Assembly: GCF_907164915.1 (NCBI RefSeq)
Contig: NC_061864.1
Location: 7,392,389 to 7,456,388, forward strand
Direction of reading: 5' to 3'
Origin: Impatiens glandulifera
Lineage: Eukaryota > Streptophyta > Magnoliopsida > Ericales > Balsaminaceae
Length of the DNA stretch: 64,000 bases
Position numbers and translations under genes: made by a program
Notes under the pieces: model-generated
Seen by the model: the letters and a program-made list of their open reading frames with translations, nothing else
Told to the model about the DNA's origin: nothing
The model's database searches: none
Shown: positions 38,701 through 52,088 of the stretch, in pieces
Position numbering within the stretch: position 1 is the first letter of the stretch
Layout of the letters: each line of letters opens with the position of its first letter

Positions 38701-40931
38701 TATGGTAACGTTTGGTAAGTGGTACAAATTATATAAGGTATAAGTTGTATAAGGGTATAAATTGTAACGAGATATAAATAATATAGGGTGGTATAACTTG
38801 TATAAATTATTAATGTTTGGTATGAATTATAAGAAATTGTATAAGTTGTATATGGTTTATAATTTTGTGTTTGGTATATATTATAAGAATGTAGTATAAC
38901 TTGTATAATTTTTAATTTAAAATTATTTTTATTATTAATATTTATTTATATTATAAATAATATTGTTTATTATTATTATAAATTATTGTATAGCTATTAT
39001 TTAGTAATTAACATAATTTTAATTAAAATATAAATGATAAATTATGTTTATTTAATTTAAATATGATTAATAATTTTAATAAAATAAATTAAAATTAAAA
39101 TATTATTTATAATATAAGTAAATATAGAAAATAATAATTAATAAAATTATTGTTATAAAAATAAATAAATATTTTTTAATTAAAATATTGAAATATTTTA
39201 AAAATATTTATATTAAAAATGATTATATATAATAAAATATTAAAATTAAATAAAACATATTTAATATATTATATAATAATAATTATATATTATTAATAAA
39301 GAGTATAATAAGAAATTAAAAATTAAAAATTAAATGATATATATATAAGAATAGTGTTGTACCTAGAGGACTAATTACTATTTTATACCGAATATGAAGC
39401 ACAAATTATATAGGGGTATAAATTAATACCAATAGTAAAAATGTAAAAAAACACCATATTAAAACACTATTGATATAGTTTATACTATACTGAGGCTATG
39501 TTTGGTACGCGATACTAATTATATAGGTATAAGTTGTAAGGGGTATAAATTGTAAGGATGTATAATGAGGTATAAATTATATAGGTTCTTAATATTTGGT
39601 TGAGATTATACAGTATGTATAAATTATATAGATTTTATTATTTTGTGTTTGGTGGGTATTATAAGAAAGAGAAATGATTATATGAGGGAATTTGGTGAGG
39701 GAATGACTTGACATAATCTTATTCTCTCAAAAAATCAAATAATTTCTCTCTTTTCTCTCTTTCCTCCCACTTTTACATTTTCCAACCAATGAGGGTGATG
39801 CCAAGTTATCTCCTCACCAAATTTCCTTTCTCTATCACTCCTCTATAAGATAAGAAAATAGTAAAAATTGTAAAAGATTATTCTGCCCTTATATTTATAT
39901 AAATTATTTTTAATTATTATTTTAATATTTATTTTATAGATAATTTATCTTATTAATAAAATTAATATATAATTATTATATAAACTAATTTTTAAAATAA
40001 ATAATACTATTACATCATTTGCATCATTTTATATATAATTCGTTATAATTTAAATTATATAATTATATAAATATTTATAAAAAAAATATATTAGTTTCTA
40101 AACATTTTGTTATTCCATATTATTAGTTTCAATTTCATCCCGTTATAGAGAAGGTTTATAACAAAATATACCAATTAATATTTGCAAATTCTTCAATATT
40201 ATTTTAAATAGACACAAATAAAATTTATAAAAAATAAATATAAATATATATTTATTATGATAAAATCTCAGTCCAACTAATTTATTTGAACTCAGCCCAA
40301 CTTAATTCAGTCAAATTTAACCCATCATAAATCCAACCTAACACAAAAATTCATCAACATAGTTGAATGGAACAATAACAAAGGGAACATCAAATGTTAT
40401 TAACATATTAACAAAATCGAATGAAAAATTCATTTTTCAATAGATATAAAAATTAAACTAAAATCATAGGTTATTGACCAAACAATGAAATCAAATACAA
40501 TATAAAAATATAGAAGATCAACAACAAAGATAAATTGAACATTCATATTTCATCCGTCGTTAAAAACTATTAAATAAAAAAGTAAGGATAAAAGAAGTTT
40601 TGGTTGAAAATCAGTGAAGAAGAAGAAACATATAATATATTTTCGTTAATATTATTTAAACAATGTGCAATGATGAAGAAGAATGATAAAGAAGAACTTA
40701 TATTTTATATGAAACTTTATAATAAAATTATACATGAGGATAATAATGGAATAAAATTGTAATAAAAACTTTGTAACAGGTTGAATCAGTTATTATTTTG
40801 TACCCAATTTAAGGTATAAGTTATATTTTTTAAATTACTGTAGTTACAAAATTATTCAACTAAACATTTAGTGCTATACTACTTACCAACCGGAGGCTAT
40901 AATATCCCTTTATACCCCAACCAAACATGGC
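38700..40931. mobile_element. Two GTATAA-rich, Harbinger-like elements
   Basis: Two related stretches start GTAACGTTTGGTAAGTGGTA (about 38704) and GGCTATGTTTGGTACGCGAT (39494). Both continue with many GGTATAARTTGTA repeats. The second ends at about 40931 with an inverted equivalent, CCATGTTTGGTTGGGGTATA when read on the minus strand. The interior is AT-rich with no recognisable transposase. The TTTGGT-type ends suggest PIF/Harbinger relatives, but target duplications are unclear. Confidence 0.45.
39668..39846. mobile_element. Nested MITE of about 180 bp
   Basis: GAGGGAATTTGGTGAGG near the left end and GGAAATTTGGTGAGGAG read inverted from the right end form a TIR of about 45-50 bp. The centre is a CTCTTTTCTCTC tract. 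It lies inside the GTATAA-rich element at 39494-40931, so it inserted later. Confidence 0.55.
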
Positions 40932-42714
40932 AATATATTATAGAGATAATATATATAGATAATTAATATAGATATTATATATAAATAATTAACTAACCGT
41001 CAAATGGCTCCACCCATCCATTGACTCACATCTTTAACCATGAATCATATCTAAATATTTTAACAATTAGAACTAAAGATAACATCAATAACAAAAACAA
41101 AAAAGTGAAAATATTTAATTAAAAAACTTATTATCATCAATATGCTTAATTTGAATTTACATTGACTCACATCTTTAACGATAAATCATATCTAAATATT
41201 TTAACAATTAGAACTAAAGATAACATCAATGACAAAAACAAAAAAGTAAAAATATTTAATTAAAAAACTTATTATCATAATCTATATATATAATAATACT
41301 TAATTTGAATTTATTTGATTTGTCGGATAGTTAATTTGGATATATATATATATATATGAGGAAATTGATATTTGGTCGGATCGTGGGTTGACTCGCTCAT
41401 AAATTTAAAACGGTTAAAAATAAAATTAATAAATGTATGTTATGAACTTGTAACATAACCAAACATGTAAAACTTTTTAACTACCTAAGTTAATAAGACT
41501 TCATATTTTAAATTTTACACAAATTTTGATAAACGCGCGACAATCCTAACAATAAAATATATATATATATATATATATATGCTTAATTTGAAAAACAATT
41601 GAGAAATGACTCAGAGTATTAATTAATAAAATCCAATGGAAGAAAGTGAGTACACTATTCATTTTATTAGGACAAAAACAGAATTTTATTCTAATTTGAA
41701 TCAAACAATACAACAACAAACATTAATAAAAAAACCAGCAAACTAAAATCTGTAACAACATTACAGCATCATGAAACATAATCAACAAGCAATTTCACTT
41801 TATCTTGCCTTATATGTTTTGAGTTTGTATATGACTTTATGAATGTGATTTTCCATTTTTGACATAGTTCTCAATTAGCCGGAGTTATAGGATGCTTCGC
41901 CATGTGTGAATTAGGGCGAGACCATCAAAGACAACATAATTCCAGATCTGTTCTTCATTCCTTCTTGCTCTTAAAAATATTATAGAGTTTCATTCCGTCC
42001 AAATTTGTTTCATTCCGCCCAAATTTGATACACTATTGCTCCATATAAACATTTGAATACATTAACTTTATATATAAACAAAATATTCATATTAATCTAA
42101 TTTTATTCATTAATCAAAATTTATTTATTTATTCCGGTTAATTTGAATATAACCAACCACCTATACTAGATTTTACTTAATATTAAACATTTTATAAATC
42201 ATTTTTCAACATCATCTTCAAACTTTATTTGGTGACTTTGTAAATTAGACACAATTTCTTAATGAAATGAATTAACTCTATTGAATATGACTTCATGATG
42301 TACAATGGTTCACTAGTTCATGTCTTCCCCCAATCCCTTCCCATTAAATTCTTATGATATTGCACAATTTCATCGTCATATGGATCAACGATAAGTGTTT
42401 GAAACAATTAAATAACATTTACATTTAAAAACTCACCAAATTGGTAGTTTAGTAGTAAAAGTTGATTTAAAAAACTAAAAGATCACGGATATGATTCTAA
42501 CTATGGGACCATTATGGGTTCATGCTAGTTTTCATTAATTAAAAAAATAAAATAATAACAATTACTCTTACTATAAGGGTTTAGGGTTTGAATGAAAACG
42601 AGTTTCTTTACTTAATTATAACTCAAGACATTGAATATTGATACAATTCATGTTAGATAATGAGTTCAAACTCATTTTGATAAACTATGAATCGAACAAA
42701 ATTAAATGTCTATG
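40932..42714. other. AT-rich intergenic with a 141-bp-period duplication and Helitron-like end
   Basis: A segment of about 118 bp starting ATTGACTCACATCTTTAAC occurs at 41020-41138 and 41161-41277. Directly after it, at 41281, TCTATATATATAATAATACT preceded by A is the 5'-type end of the local Helitron family, here on the + strand. It continues with inverted copies of the CGGTTAAAAATAAAATT and GTGGGTTGACTC segments, up to about 41580. No matching CTRR hairpin end was found. No gene is supported. Confidence 0.5.
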
Positions 42715-43262
42715 TAAGGGTGAGCAAATGGGTAAAACTAATCCGTTTTGTCTGATCCGTATTAAATTCAAACTAAATTTATCCAATCCGTAATCTAAAC
42801 CATTTTATTAATTAATACGAATCGGATACAGATTGGATTGAAAATGATTTGGATAATCCAAACTACAAAATATTTATATATATCAACTTGAAATTAATGA
42901 ACAAATTTTTTTATTTTTTTTATTTGTTTATTTATTTATTTTTTTATTTTTAAATCAAATTTTTTATTATTATTAAATTTAAATCTGAAAAAAAAATAAT
43001 AAAATAAATAAATAAATAAATAAATATCGTTTTCAAAGTTATAATAAGTCATATATATATTATATTGAGATTAAATTTAATTTTAAAAAAATAAAAAATA
43101 TATTTTTATTTAGATAGTTTGGATAATCCTAATCCAATCCGATTTAATTCAATCTGAACATAATTCGACCCGATTTCAATCCATTCCAATCCGAATTAGT
43201 ATTTAAATTAGTATTTAAAATTCGGATTGGATTTCATATTAATCATTCCAATATTCATCTTA
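42715..43262. mobile_element. hAT-like non-autonomous element, 548 bp
   Basis: It begins TAAGGGTGAGCAAATGGGT and ends with an inverted TAAGATGAATATTGG. Subterminal regions contain inverted AATCCGATTT/AATCGGAT-type tracts. Flanking 8-mers are TGTCTATG (42707-42714) and TGTCTCTG (43263-43270), one mismatch, as for an old hAT target duplication. The GGGTGAGCAAA start resembles that of the fold-back element at 11164. No coding. Confidence 0.7.
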
Positions 43263-43270
43263 TGTCTCTG

Positions 43271-45665
43271 TCAAATATATATGCTTCATTGATTTTTTGA
43301 GGGTGGGTAATTATATGCATGAAAAAAACAAGTATCATATCCTATGCACAAGAGATATACACAAATTACATAACAACATTAATTTAATTAATTATTTACA
43401 ATAGACCCATGACTCATTTGGATCGTGTAAATGAAGTTAGTTCACATTTTTCAAATTATTTAGTCCCCTCTTTAGACTTATATGACAGTTCTTTTATTTA
43501 TATGGGAAATATATATTGTCACTTTGATCCTTAAAATTAGACTGTGTGAAAAGAGGTAACCAAGTTTTGATAAAATGACAGTTGAAAAAAAAATAACATT
43601 AGTATTTAATTTTGATGGTAATTTTTATTGTCCCAAGTTAATGAAGTTTTCATATTGAATGAGAATATATATATATTTAATTGATCATTTGGTTCGAGCA
43701 AATGGTAATTCTTTTAATTTATTAAAATATTTAAGCAAAAAATAATTTTTTTTTAAATCTTATTTAAGTGTTGATTTAGAATAAAAAACTATGTTCTCAA
43801 ATATCTTTTATTATGTATATATTAATAAATTTAATGTTATTTATTCGTTCAAACTAAAATTTCAAGTTTTTTTTAAAGAATCAATATTATTTATCTATAA
43901 AAAAAATGTCTAACTCATTTTTACCTATAGAAACAATTAGAACACATATATTTTGTTTTAAAAATATTTTTTTATTATATATTTCATATTTTCAATTTAT
44001 AATTTTTTTTAGAAAAATATATGTGAAAAATTAACCCAGTTATTCTTTTCAATATACATTCATTTATTAAATAGTTTTCTTATTTAATTTTAAAATAGTT
44101 AATAATAAAAATAAAAATAAATTGCTCAATAAGTTATCGAGCTCGTAAGTTTTTGAGAATAACGATTAACTCCCTAACCGACTGGATTTCTGAAACGAAT
44201 ATCATAAAGCGTCATAATTACAAATGATACGCATCAGACGACTACAATCTTGAAAGTTCGAATATTTCTCTCCAGCCATGCATATAGTCCACCAAAAAAT
44301 AATTTAGATGATAACTCAAATATGTAAGTTTATCATATCATTCATATCAATCCAAATTTTCAACAACTACTCAAAGACTCAGACATCACTCTTAATAATA
44401 CTTTACAAAAGACTTCAGATATTAGTCACACTTTCTAATGCAAAAGTAAGTGAGTTATTAAATTCTCGTGACACATACGACTAATCATGATACAATATTT
44501 TTTTATGTATATATCATCCGTAAAAATTTCACCGTAAATAAAGTTCAATCCAAATAACGAGATTTTGAATATAAATTTTGATTCTCAAAATTCCTCCCAA
44601 CAAAAATGATATGAAATCATCTTATTGAACAAATTATAATAATGTCCCATATAAAAACTATTAATGTGTTGCGAATGTATAACATCGAGTTAGACGAAGA
44701 TAAATATTTTTCTTATTTATCTTTATTTATTTATTTTCAGCTCATTTGATGTGATATTTTTATATATACCATCAAATTGTAGATTTTAAAAAAAAAATTA
44801 TTCATTAACAAAAATATTTTTATTATATTTTTATAAAATTAAATTTTTAAATAAAAATAAAATTATAATATTCAATCAATTATAAAACAAAATAATATAT
44901 TTTTATAAAATTCATTAAAAATTAAAAACAGTCCAAAGGAGTGTTTGGTTAGTTAAAGAATTAAAATAGACAAATTAAAGCAACTAATATCATAGTTTGA
45001 AGTTTTAAAAATTTATGGCCATTTGAATTTTTTTCAATAAATAAACTTAATAAAAAATTATTTCAGTTAAATATTTAAAAATTTAAAAAAAAAAATTATT
45101 TTAAAAATATATTAATACATTTAACTCACTTATACAAAAAAAATAAAAATAAAAAATAAAAAATAAAAAAAAAATCTTCACCTCTATTAATCATGATCTA
45201 TAATAATATATATATATATATATATAATTATTTATTGATGGTTATAATGTTATTGACCTATAAAGAACAGATAAACGAGAAGAAAAGTGTTGACCTCTGA
45301 AAAGGACCCGACCAAGACCTGAATTAAATAATAATGGATAGTTGGATTTTTTAAAATATCAAACCGAACAAGACCTATAACATTATATATTGTCAAAGGA
45401 GAGAGAAGCGAGAGCCATTGGCTGCACTATACTGGTGTAGATTCATTTCCAAGAATCGATAATTGATCATCTTGTTAAAAAGAAACCCTAAGTATGAATT
45501 ATACTAATATCTTATATATCCAGTAATCAATATATGTATGCAGATAAGAAAAATGGTTAATTATCACAAAGAAACCTTTGGAAAATAAGGGTTTGAGATC
45601 AAGATCAGAAGTATGAGCATGTCTAACGGGTTTTAGTTTTTCTCTTATTCAGTGAAAGTCGCGCC
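43271..45665. other. Gene-less upstream spacer of unit A
   Basis: AT-rich spacer with patches shared with 48.2-51.7 kb. A block at 45410-45560 is almost identical to 51465-51610 and contains GCACTATACTGGTGTAGATT and the sequence up to ATATGTATGCAGATAAG. No open frame of interest. Confidence 0.5.
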
Positions 45666-45729
45666 TTGGTATTAGTATGGAATTAATTGATCCTTGCTGG
45701 CTTTATTGAATGAGCGCGTCTTTTCACTA
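45666..45729 (+). promoter_or_regulatory. Conserved upstream block of RRM-like gene A
   Basis: This block of about 60 bp, starting TTGGTATTAGTA and ending GAATGAGCGCGTCTTTTCAC, is about 155-220 bp before the ATG. It recurs before genes B (51750-51811) and C (55985-56049), in each case 40-230 bp upstream of the TATA-like run. Conservation in otherwise drifting AT-rich flanks suggests a shared regulatory module. A TATA-like run follows at 45796-45806. Confidence 0.5.
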
Positions 45730-45821
45730 TTATCAGTCTCAGTCCATTTCATCAGTCCGAGACCGGTCATATCAGTCACATCTTTTTCACATTCGTATAT
45801 AATATACACAAACTATCCACC

Positions 45822-45866
45822 ATGATCCTCACCAACACTGCTCCAATATCTATTGATTTCAAATAA
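45822..45866 (+). other. Upstream ORF (14 codons) of gene A
   Basis: The ATG at 45822 opens a 14-residue frame ending in TAA at 45864-45866, 17 nt before the main ATG. The equivalent upstream ATG exists in genes B (51975) and C (56181) with different outcomes. If the transcript starts just after the TATA run it would be in the leader. Confidence 0.45.
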
Positions 45867-45883
45867 CCCATCTTCCGGCCACC

Positions 45884-46944
45884 ATGAACACCGTCCCCAT
45901 CAGCGTTCAAGAACTCAAGCAGTTCCACACAATCGACAGAGACATGTATGTCAAACTAATCTTTTCTCTCCACCACGACCCATTAATGTCAATTCGAATT
46001 ATGTCATTTTGGTTATGGCTTGAATGCTCTGGAAATTGTAGAAATTTTATCACCCATCTCCTTTCCATGCCTTCTCTTCTCCTAAACTCAATTGCCTTAG
46101 AAACTATCACTTGCATTTTCTACCTCGACCACTCCTCCATCCTATCACTCTCGGTTAAGGTAGTTGGAATACCTTTCCTTCAACACATAATAAACAACAA
46201 TACATTCTCCATACCTTATCTTATAGACAATCGGGCAACGGTTCTCGAATCTATGCAGAAAATCTCTGATACTGTCTGTAGTCGTGTATTCGACGATCTC
46301 TTGTCTCAAATCCTTTTACCAAGGCACCAATATCAAACACATGGATCAATGTTTCATTCACGATCGCTTTCTTCTTCTTCTTCGGATGATAGAGTACAAC
46401 ATTTGATGGGTGGGATGGAGCCGAGGAGGAACAATATTGTGGGCATATCTAAAGATCCTAGGGAGCAAGATATCATTACGGTTGACCAAACTCTATTAGT
46501 AACAGAACCCACAGTTAGTCCGAGGTCGAGAATGGGGACACAACACGAAAGAATAGTCTTCTTGACATTCTCCAAAGGCTACCATGTTACTGAAACTCAA
46601 CTTAGAGATTTCTTTGTCGGGTAATATAAACATAATTTACTATATCTTTTACATGCAACAAGTTTTTATAATATAAATAATTTGTTTGCAGACGATTTGG
46701 AGAGATAATAGAAGACTTGATTATGCAATATGTGCCGTTGGAGGAGCAACCACTCTATGCGCGGATGATAGTCCATTCCTCAAATGAAGTGGAGACGGTT
46801 CTCGGAGGGCAAAGTCGTGTTAGGTTCACCGTCAATGGAAAACATGTTTATGCTCGTAAGTTTGTCCAGAGAAATTCTAAAGCATCAACTAGCTCGTCTT
46901 CTCACCAACACTCTCCACCGCCTGACGCCACAACATCGGATTAG
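45884..46944 (+). CDS. Plant-specific RRM-like protein, paralogue A
   Basis: Two exons, 45884-46620 and 46692-46944, with a GT-AG intron of 71 nt that splits a Gly codon in the RRM; 329 residues. The N-terminal domain (about 15-160) is predicted helical and contains the invariant SFWLWLECSGN (42-51) and YLIDNRATVLESMQKI. A Ser-rich variable linker follows. The C-terminal part (about 222-313) starts with ERIVFLTFSKGYHVTETQLR and has the beta-alpha-beta-beta-alpha-beta order of an RRM. It ends with VRFTVNGKHVYARKFVQR, though RNP1 is not canonical. This FWLWLE-plus-RRM layout is one I associate with uncharacterised plant proteins such as the At3g45200 type; that link is from memory. RNA binding is inference. 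No frame damage. Confidence 0.8.
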
Positions 46945-47213
46945 ACCACCACCATATTATTTTGTGGAATTCGAGATTGTATTTGTTTACCTTTTCAAAG
47001 AGTTATTTAAAACTTCTGACAATTCACATATTTCATTTAAGTGTTAGAGTTCATTAAAGTTAATGAATTAAATTCATCAGGTGTATATGTGATAAGAGAT
47101 GAGGGTTTCTTGGAGACAATGAACTATCCCACCAAAAAGAAACGATACTTGGAAATGAAGATATCCAGCAGTCAAACCCTTGGTTATTCAAATTGATAGT
47201 TAGTTCGAATTAG

Positions 47214-47367
47214 GGTTATTGTTATAACCAGAGTTATTTGAAAATAATGACTTAGGATGATTTTGAGAAAATATAGTATATGTTTTGATGGGTTATTGTT
47301 ATAACTAGAGTTATTTGAAAAGAATGACTTAAGATGATTTTGAAAAAATATAGTATATGTTTTTGAT
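47214..47367 (+). repeat. 77-bp tandem repeat, two copies
   Basis: Copies at 47214-47290 and 47291-47367 share GGTTATTGTTATAAC, then AGAGTTATTTGAAAA and TATAGTATATGTTTT, with a few substitutions. Confidence 0.85.
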
Positions 47368-49573
47368 AAGAACACTTAAAGGTATTAATATATAATGATA
47401 AAATAAAAAATATAAGATATTTTAATATTTTGTTTAATGAAGTGATTGAGTCAACAAATAAGAAAGTGAAAAAATATTTTTTTAATTTGGATCATTTAAA
47501 TAACTCGAACCCGAATAAAGCAAAACCCTAAAATGATAATTTTTTTCCGAACAAGGCAAAACCCTAAAATGATTATTTTTTCCTAACTAGCCCTAGATAT
47601 AGGATTTTTATTTACTAACATTCTTAGTAACATTAATCTTCAACTTTTTTTAATAAATGATTTAAAACTAAATAAATAAATAAATCTCCATTGAAACCAC
47701 CAACCACAAACAAGAGAACCCAGAACCCCCCAAACATCCCAGAAGAATCACCTAGCTCCCAACTTGTAAATAAAATTAATATTTTCAATTATGATGAAGC
47801 TGAAACGAGGACCAAATTCCATTTTCTAAATATTTTTCTTATTCTTTTTCCAAACTAATTTTTGGAGTAAAATAGTTGTTGAACAATTATCGGAAAAACA
47901 ACTCTCAACGAATCTGTCAGTTAATTAAAAGGATGGATGAGGTTTTGAAGTTTTTGAAAAACTCATATGAAGAAGTATCATTGGTGATAAAATTTTCAGT
48001 CAATAAATAGATAGATGTTTTATATACTGACAAATGAGAGAGAAGAGAGAGCCCTTAGCTGTACTGGACTATTGTGCATGATTTTTTTTTTCTTGTTTTA
48101 TCCACTTTTTTTCATATTTTTTCAAAACTACCCATCTTTCAATTTTATTCCTAAACTTATCCCTTATTTTTTTAAATCATATGCATATGCAAAAAATCTA
48201 GATGACAAACAAAATTAGACGTCTTTGTACAACATATGCTCATTGATTTTTGGAGGGTGGGTACGTAATATTTAAGCATATGCATGAGAAAAAAACAAGT
48301 ATCAAATTCTATACAAGATATACACAAATTACATAACAACATTAATTATTTATGATTGAACTCAATTGGATGCATGTAAATGATGAAGTTAGTTCACATT
48401 TTTCAATTGGATTCTATGACCTTTTTTTTTTAATTTCAAAACGGGACTTACACCAAATATGCATTCATTTCTGAATTGAATAGATGTTTGGTATCTGCCT
48501 TAATCCCAACTACTCTCTCTCTCTATTAATATCAACTTTCTTATTTAACCATTTTTTTTCATTCATACTAAACTAAATAGTATTTCATTGTAATCTTATT
48601 TAAAATTTTGACTTTATTTTATATTAAATTTAATTTTAAAATAAAATATACAAGAAACATATATGTTTTAATTATATTTTTTTAAAATTAAACTAACACT
48701 AAATTTAATTATTATACATATAAGAAAAATGAAGAAAACTTCTTATTATAAAATAATTAACTAATGGTTAAAGTTTTTATATAATTTAAAAAATATAAAT
48801 ATATAATATAAAATATTTTAAGTGTTATAATTAAAAATATATAAAATGTGATTGTAAATTATTTGAAATTATTTTAAAATAATTTTAAACAAATTAAATC
48901 TAAGTATAAATTAAATTAAGTATAAACATTTATGTAAATGGTAAGAATAAAATAATTAAATTATTATGAACAAATAGTAAGAGATTTATATTTACAATTA
49001 TTACAATTAACATCATTATGATATAGTTCATGTAATAGAAATGATGTCTTAAATTGAATTGTGATAATTATGATAAAAAAAATCTTGTTAGATATTTTAA
49101 ATTAATAAAAATATAATTTTTTTTACTTATAAATATAAATATATTTTTTAAATATAAAATTAATATACCTATCAACCAAACTTATAAATTAAAAAACAGT
49201 TTTACTGTTATACTTGTTCATATCAAATATAAATAAATAAATAAAATGAATTAAAAAAATATTTTATAAACAAAAAAATCATTTATAAAGTATTTATATG
49301 TTTCCAAATTACCGACTCCAGCTACTATTATAGAAATGATGAGTTTTTATTTTAAACTAAAACTTTTATAAGTTACCCACTATATATATGATATTTAAAA
49401 TTAGAATTTTATGAAAAAAAGGTAACGAAGGTTTTGATAAAATGACAGTTGAAGAAAAAAATATATTAGTATTTAGTTTTTATTGTCCCAAGTTAATGAA
49501 TGTCATTGTATATAGATATAATATTATTTATCTATCAAACTTATAAAATGAATTCATTTTTTTTTTATCTATA

Positions 49574-49930
49574 ACATATACAAACAATTAAAACATTTTC
49601 ATATTAGAAAAAATCGACTTAAAAGACCAAAATATCACATTTTGAATAAAAGTAGAAGAACATGACTACAAGGTGTGGAGTGGACACATACAAACAATTA
49701 AAACATTTTTATATTTTAACCCACTAAAGTGGTCGTTGAAAAGAGTCGACTTAAATAATCAAAATGTCACATTTTGAATGAAAGTAAAGGAACACGACTA
49801 TAAGGTGTAGTGGACACATACAAACAATTAAAACACTTTTATATTTTAAACCAATAAAATGATCGATTTAAAAGATCAAAATGTCAAGTTTTAAATGAAA
49901 GAAAGCAACATTACGATAATGTGTCATTTT
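49574..49930 (+). repeat. Three-copy tandem repeat of about 110-130 bp
   Basis: ACAAACAATTAAAACATTTT recurs with starts near 49579, 49690 and 49819. After each copy come a GACTTAAA/GATTTAAA segment and CAAAATRTCA. The copies are imperfect and not coding. Confidence 0.8.
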
Positions 49931-51749
49931 AGTTTTTTATACAAAGAAGAACCTTTTAAATTTTTGTTGAAAAAAACATATAAGAAAAATTAACACATAT
50001 ATTCTTTTCAATATATATATATATATATTTATATATTAATTATTATATTTTTTATTTATCTCAAAAAACAAGTTTTGGAGCTCATTGGGTGTAAGTTTTT
50101 TTAAATATTTATATCATATCATATATTTTTTAATTATTAAATTATTCAATTTATTAACAAAATATTTATAATATTTATTTATATTTATAAAATTAAAAAA
50201 TTTAAATATAAAAAAACATTATAATATTCAACCAATTAAAAACTAAAATAATATAATTTTTTATTTAACAATATATTTTTATAAAATCCATTAAAAATCC
50301 TCAAATATCGAATAAAAATAAAATTGGTGTATTAGTTAAACAATTTAAATAAGTAAAATAAACAACTAAATGAATTTATAATTAAACATAATCCCCCTTA
50401 GACAACATAAACATCGAATTAAATAGACATTTTTCCATAGAGTTTTCTTGCCCCTTATTTATTTGTATTTATTTGTATGAGAATACAATAGATGAATAGT
50501 CATTCAATGAAAAACCTTTTATTTGAGGATCTTATTTCTTATCCTAATAAACATAGAAATTGAATCACTATGATTATTAACTAATAAAGAGTGTGAGTAT
50601 TTAAAAAAGATTTTCTTTTGTACAACAGTTTCAAGTTTTTGAAAAATTAAGGTTGATTGAGATTTTTTAAATAATTTCAATTTGTTCAAATATAATTTTA
50701 TTCACATTTTCATCCATTGTATCATTCACTAAAAATATATTTTATTTAAAAAATATATATTTTAATACATTTTAATTTTTTTTTTATCATAAATTCTTGT
50801 GGTCTTATAAATAATCACATTATCATATGTTATGAATGATAATGAAGCGGATCGGAGCACGAATGCATTTACCATCTCTGTCCCGTTTTATTTCAAAATT
50901 ATTTTTATTACTATTTTCGTCCGTTCGGTTTCAGAAAATCCCTGAGAGACACCTCTATATACCATAAAAATATTTATATATAAACGAATATTTTAATAAT
51001 ATATATTATAATAGATTGAAAATTCATATTTAAAACTTTTATAAAATATAAATAATAAATAAATATATTTATAATTTTAAATATTTAATTGTGTTTATAT
51101 TTTATAGTGTTGTTCAGGAAAAATATAGATAAAATCGGAAATGTTGAGACACAAATAACAATTCTGCCTTATTCTTGGTCAACTTCATGTCAAACAAAAA
51201 CAACTTTGACTAATTCGAATAGGAAACGTGGAATGATTATAATTGACATATCCCTATTAGATAGATTAAATATTTTTAGTATTGAGAGTTAATTAAATAA
51301 ATTTAAAAAATATTGATTAATAAAAGTTATTTTAATATTTTTATTAATAAATTTAATATTTAATTGATCTAAAATAGATGAAATTATATTTGATTAAGGA
51401 TTTTTTTAAAATATTAAACCGAACAAGACCTAAGTTTATCTATTGTCAAAGGAGAGAGAAGAAAGAGCCATTGGCTGCACTATACTGGTGTAGATTCATT
51501 TCCAAGAATCGATAATTGATCATCTTGTTAAAAAAAACCCTAAGTATGAATTATACTAATATCTTATATATCCAGTAATCAATATATGTATGCAGATAAG
51601 AAAAATGGTTTAATTATTATCACAAAGAAACCCTTGGAATAAGGGTTTGACAACATAATCAAACGTTAATAACTTAGAAGAAACACCGAGGATGAGTTAG
51701 ATCTTTAAGATGGTTGTTTTTTCTTTCCTATTCAGTGGGTGGTCGTCGT

Positions 51750-51811
51750 TGGTATTAGTACGGACTTAATTGACCCGTGTTGGCTTAAATGAATGAGCGC
51801 GTCTTTTCACT
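51750..51811 (+). promoter_or_regulatory. Conserved upstream block of RRM-like gene B
   Basis: Counterpart of 45666-45729, from TTGGTATTAGTACGGACTTA to GAATGAGCGCGTCTTTTCAC. It is about 220-280 bp before the ATG; a TATATATATA run lies at 51951-51960. Confidence 0.5.
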
Positions 51812-51974
51812 TTTATCGGCATCATCTTTCCCACCCATTCATTTTCATTAGTCCTCCTCGGACGACCGGTCGGTCATAGCACCTCTTCCATCTTTACACC
51901 CTCTCCAACAATGTACCATTTCTATCAGTCACATCTTTTTCACATTCATGTATATATATACACAATTATACACT

Positions 51975-52088
51975 ATGATCTTCACTCACACTACTCCAAT
52001 ATCTATCTTTTCAAATTATCCCATTTTCCACCATGAATACCGTCCCCGTCAGCGTCGAAGAACTCAAGCAGTTCCACACAATCGATAG
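51975..52088 (+). other. Upstream ORF overlapping the start of gene B
   Basis: The ATG at 51975 opens a 37-codon frame in another phase that runs past the main ATG (52033) and stops at 52086-52088. If translated it would reduce initiation at the main start. It is the positional counterpart of the closed uORF in gene A. Confidence 0.45.

Larger units (their letters stand above)
46945..51749. other. Spacer between genes A and B
   Basis: No gene. 47081-47187 repeats part of the CDC5 5' flank. 47214-47367 is a two-copy tandem repeat of 77 bp. 47690-47985 has a counterpart at 53795-54800. 48236-48410 has a counterpart at 43285-43460. 49574 to about 49930 is a three-copy tandem repeat. The rest is AT-rich. 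The 67-codon frames near 48015 and 51089 have no recognisable domain. Confidence 0.55.
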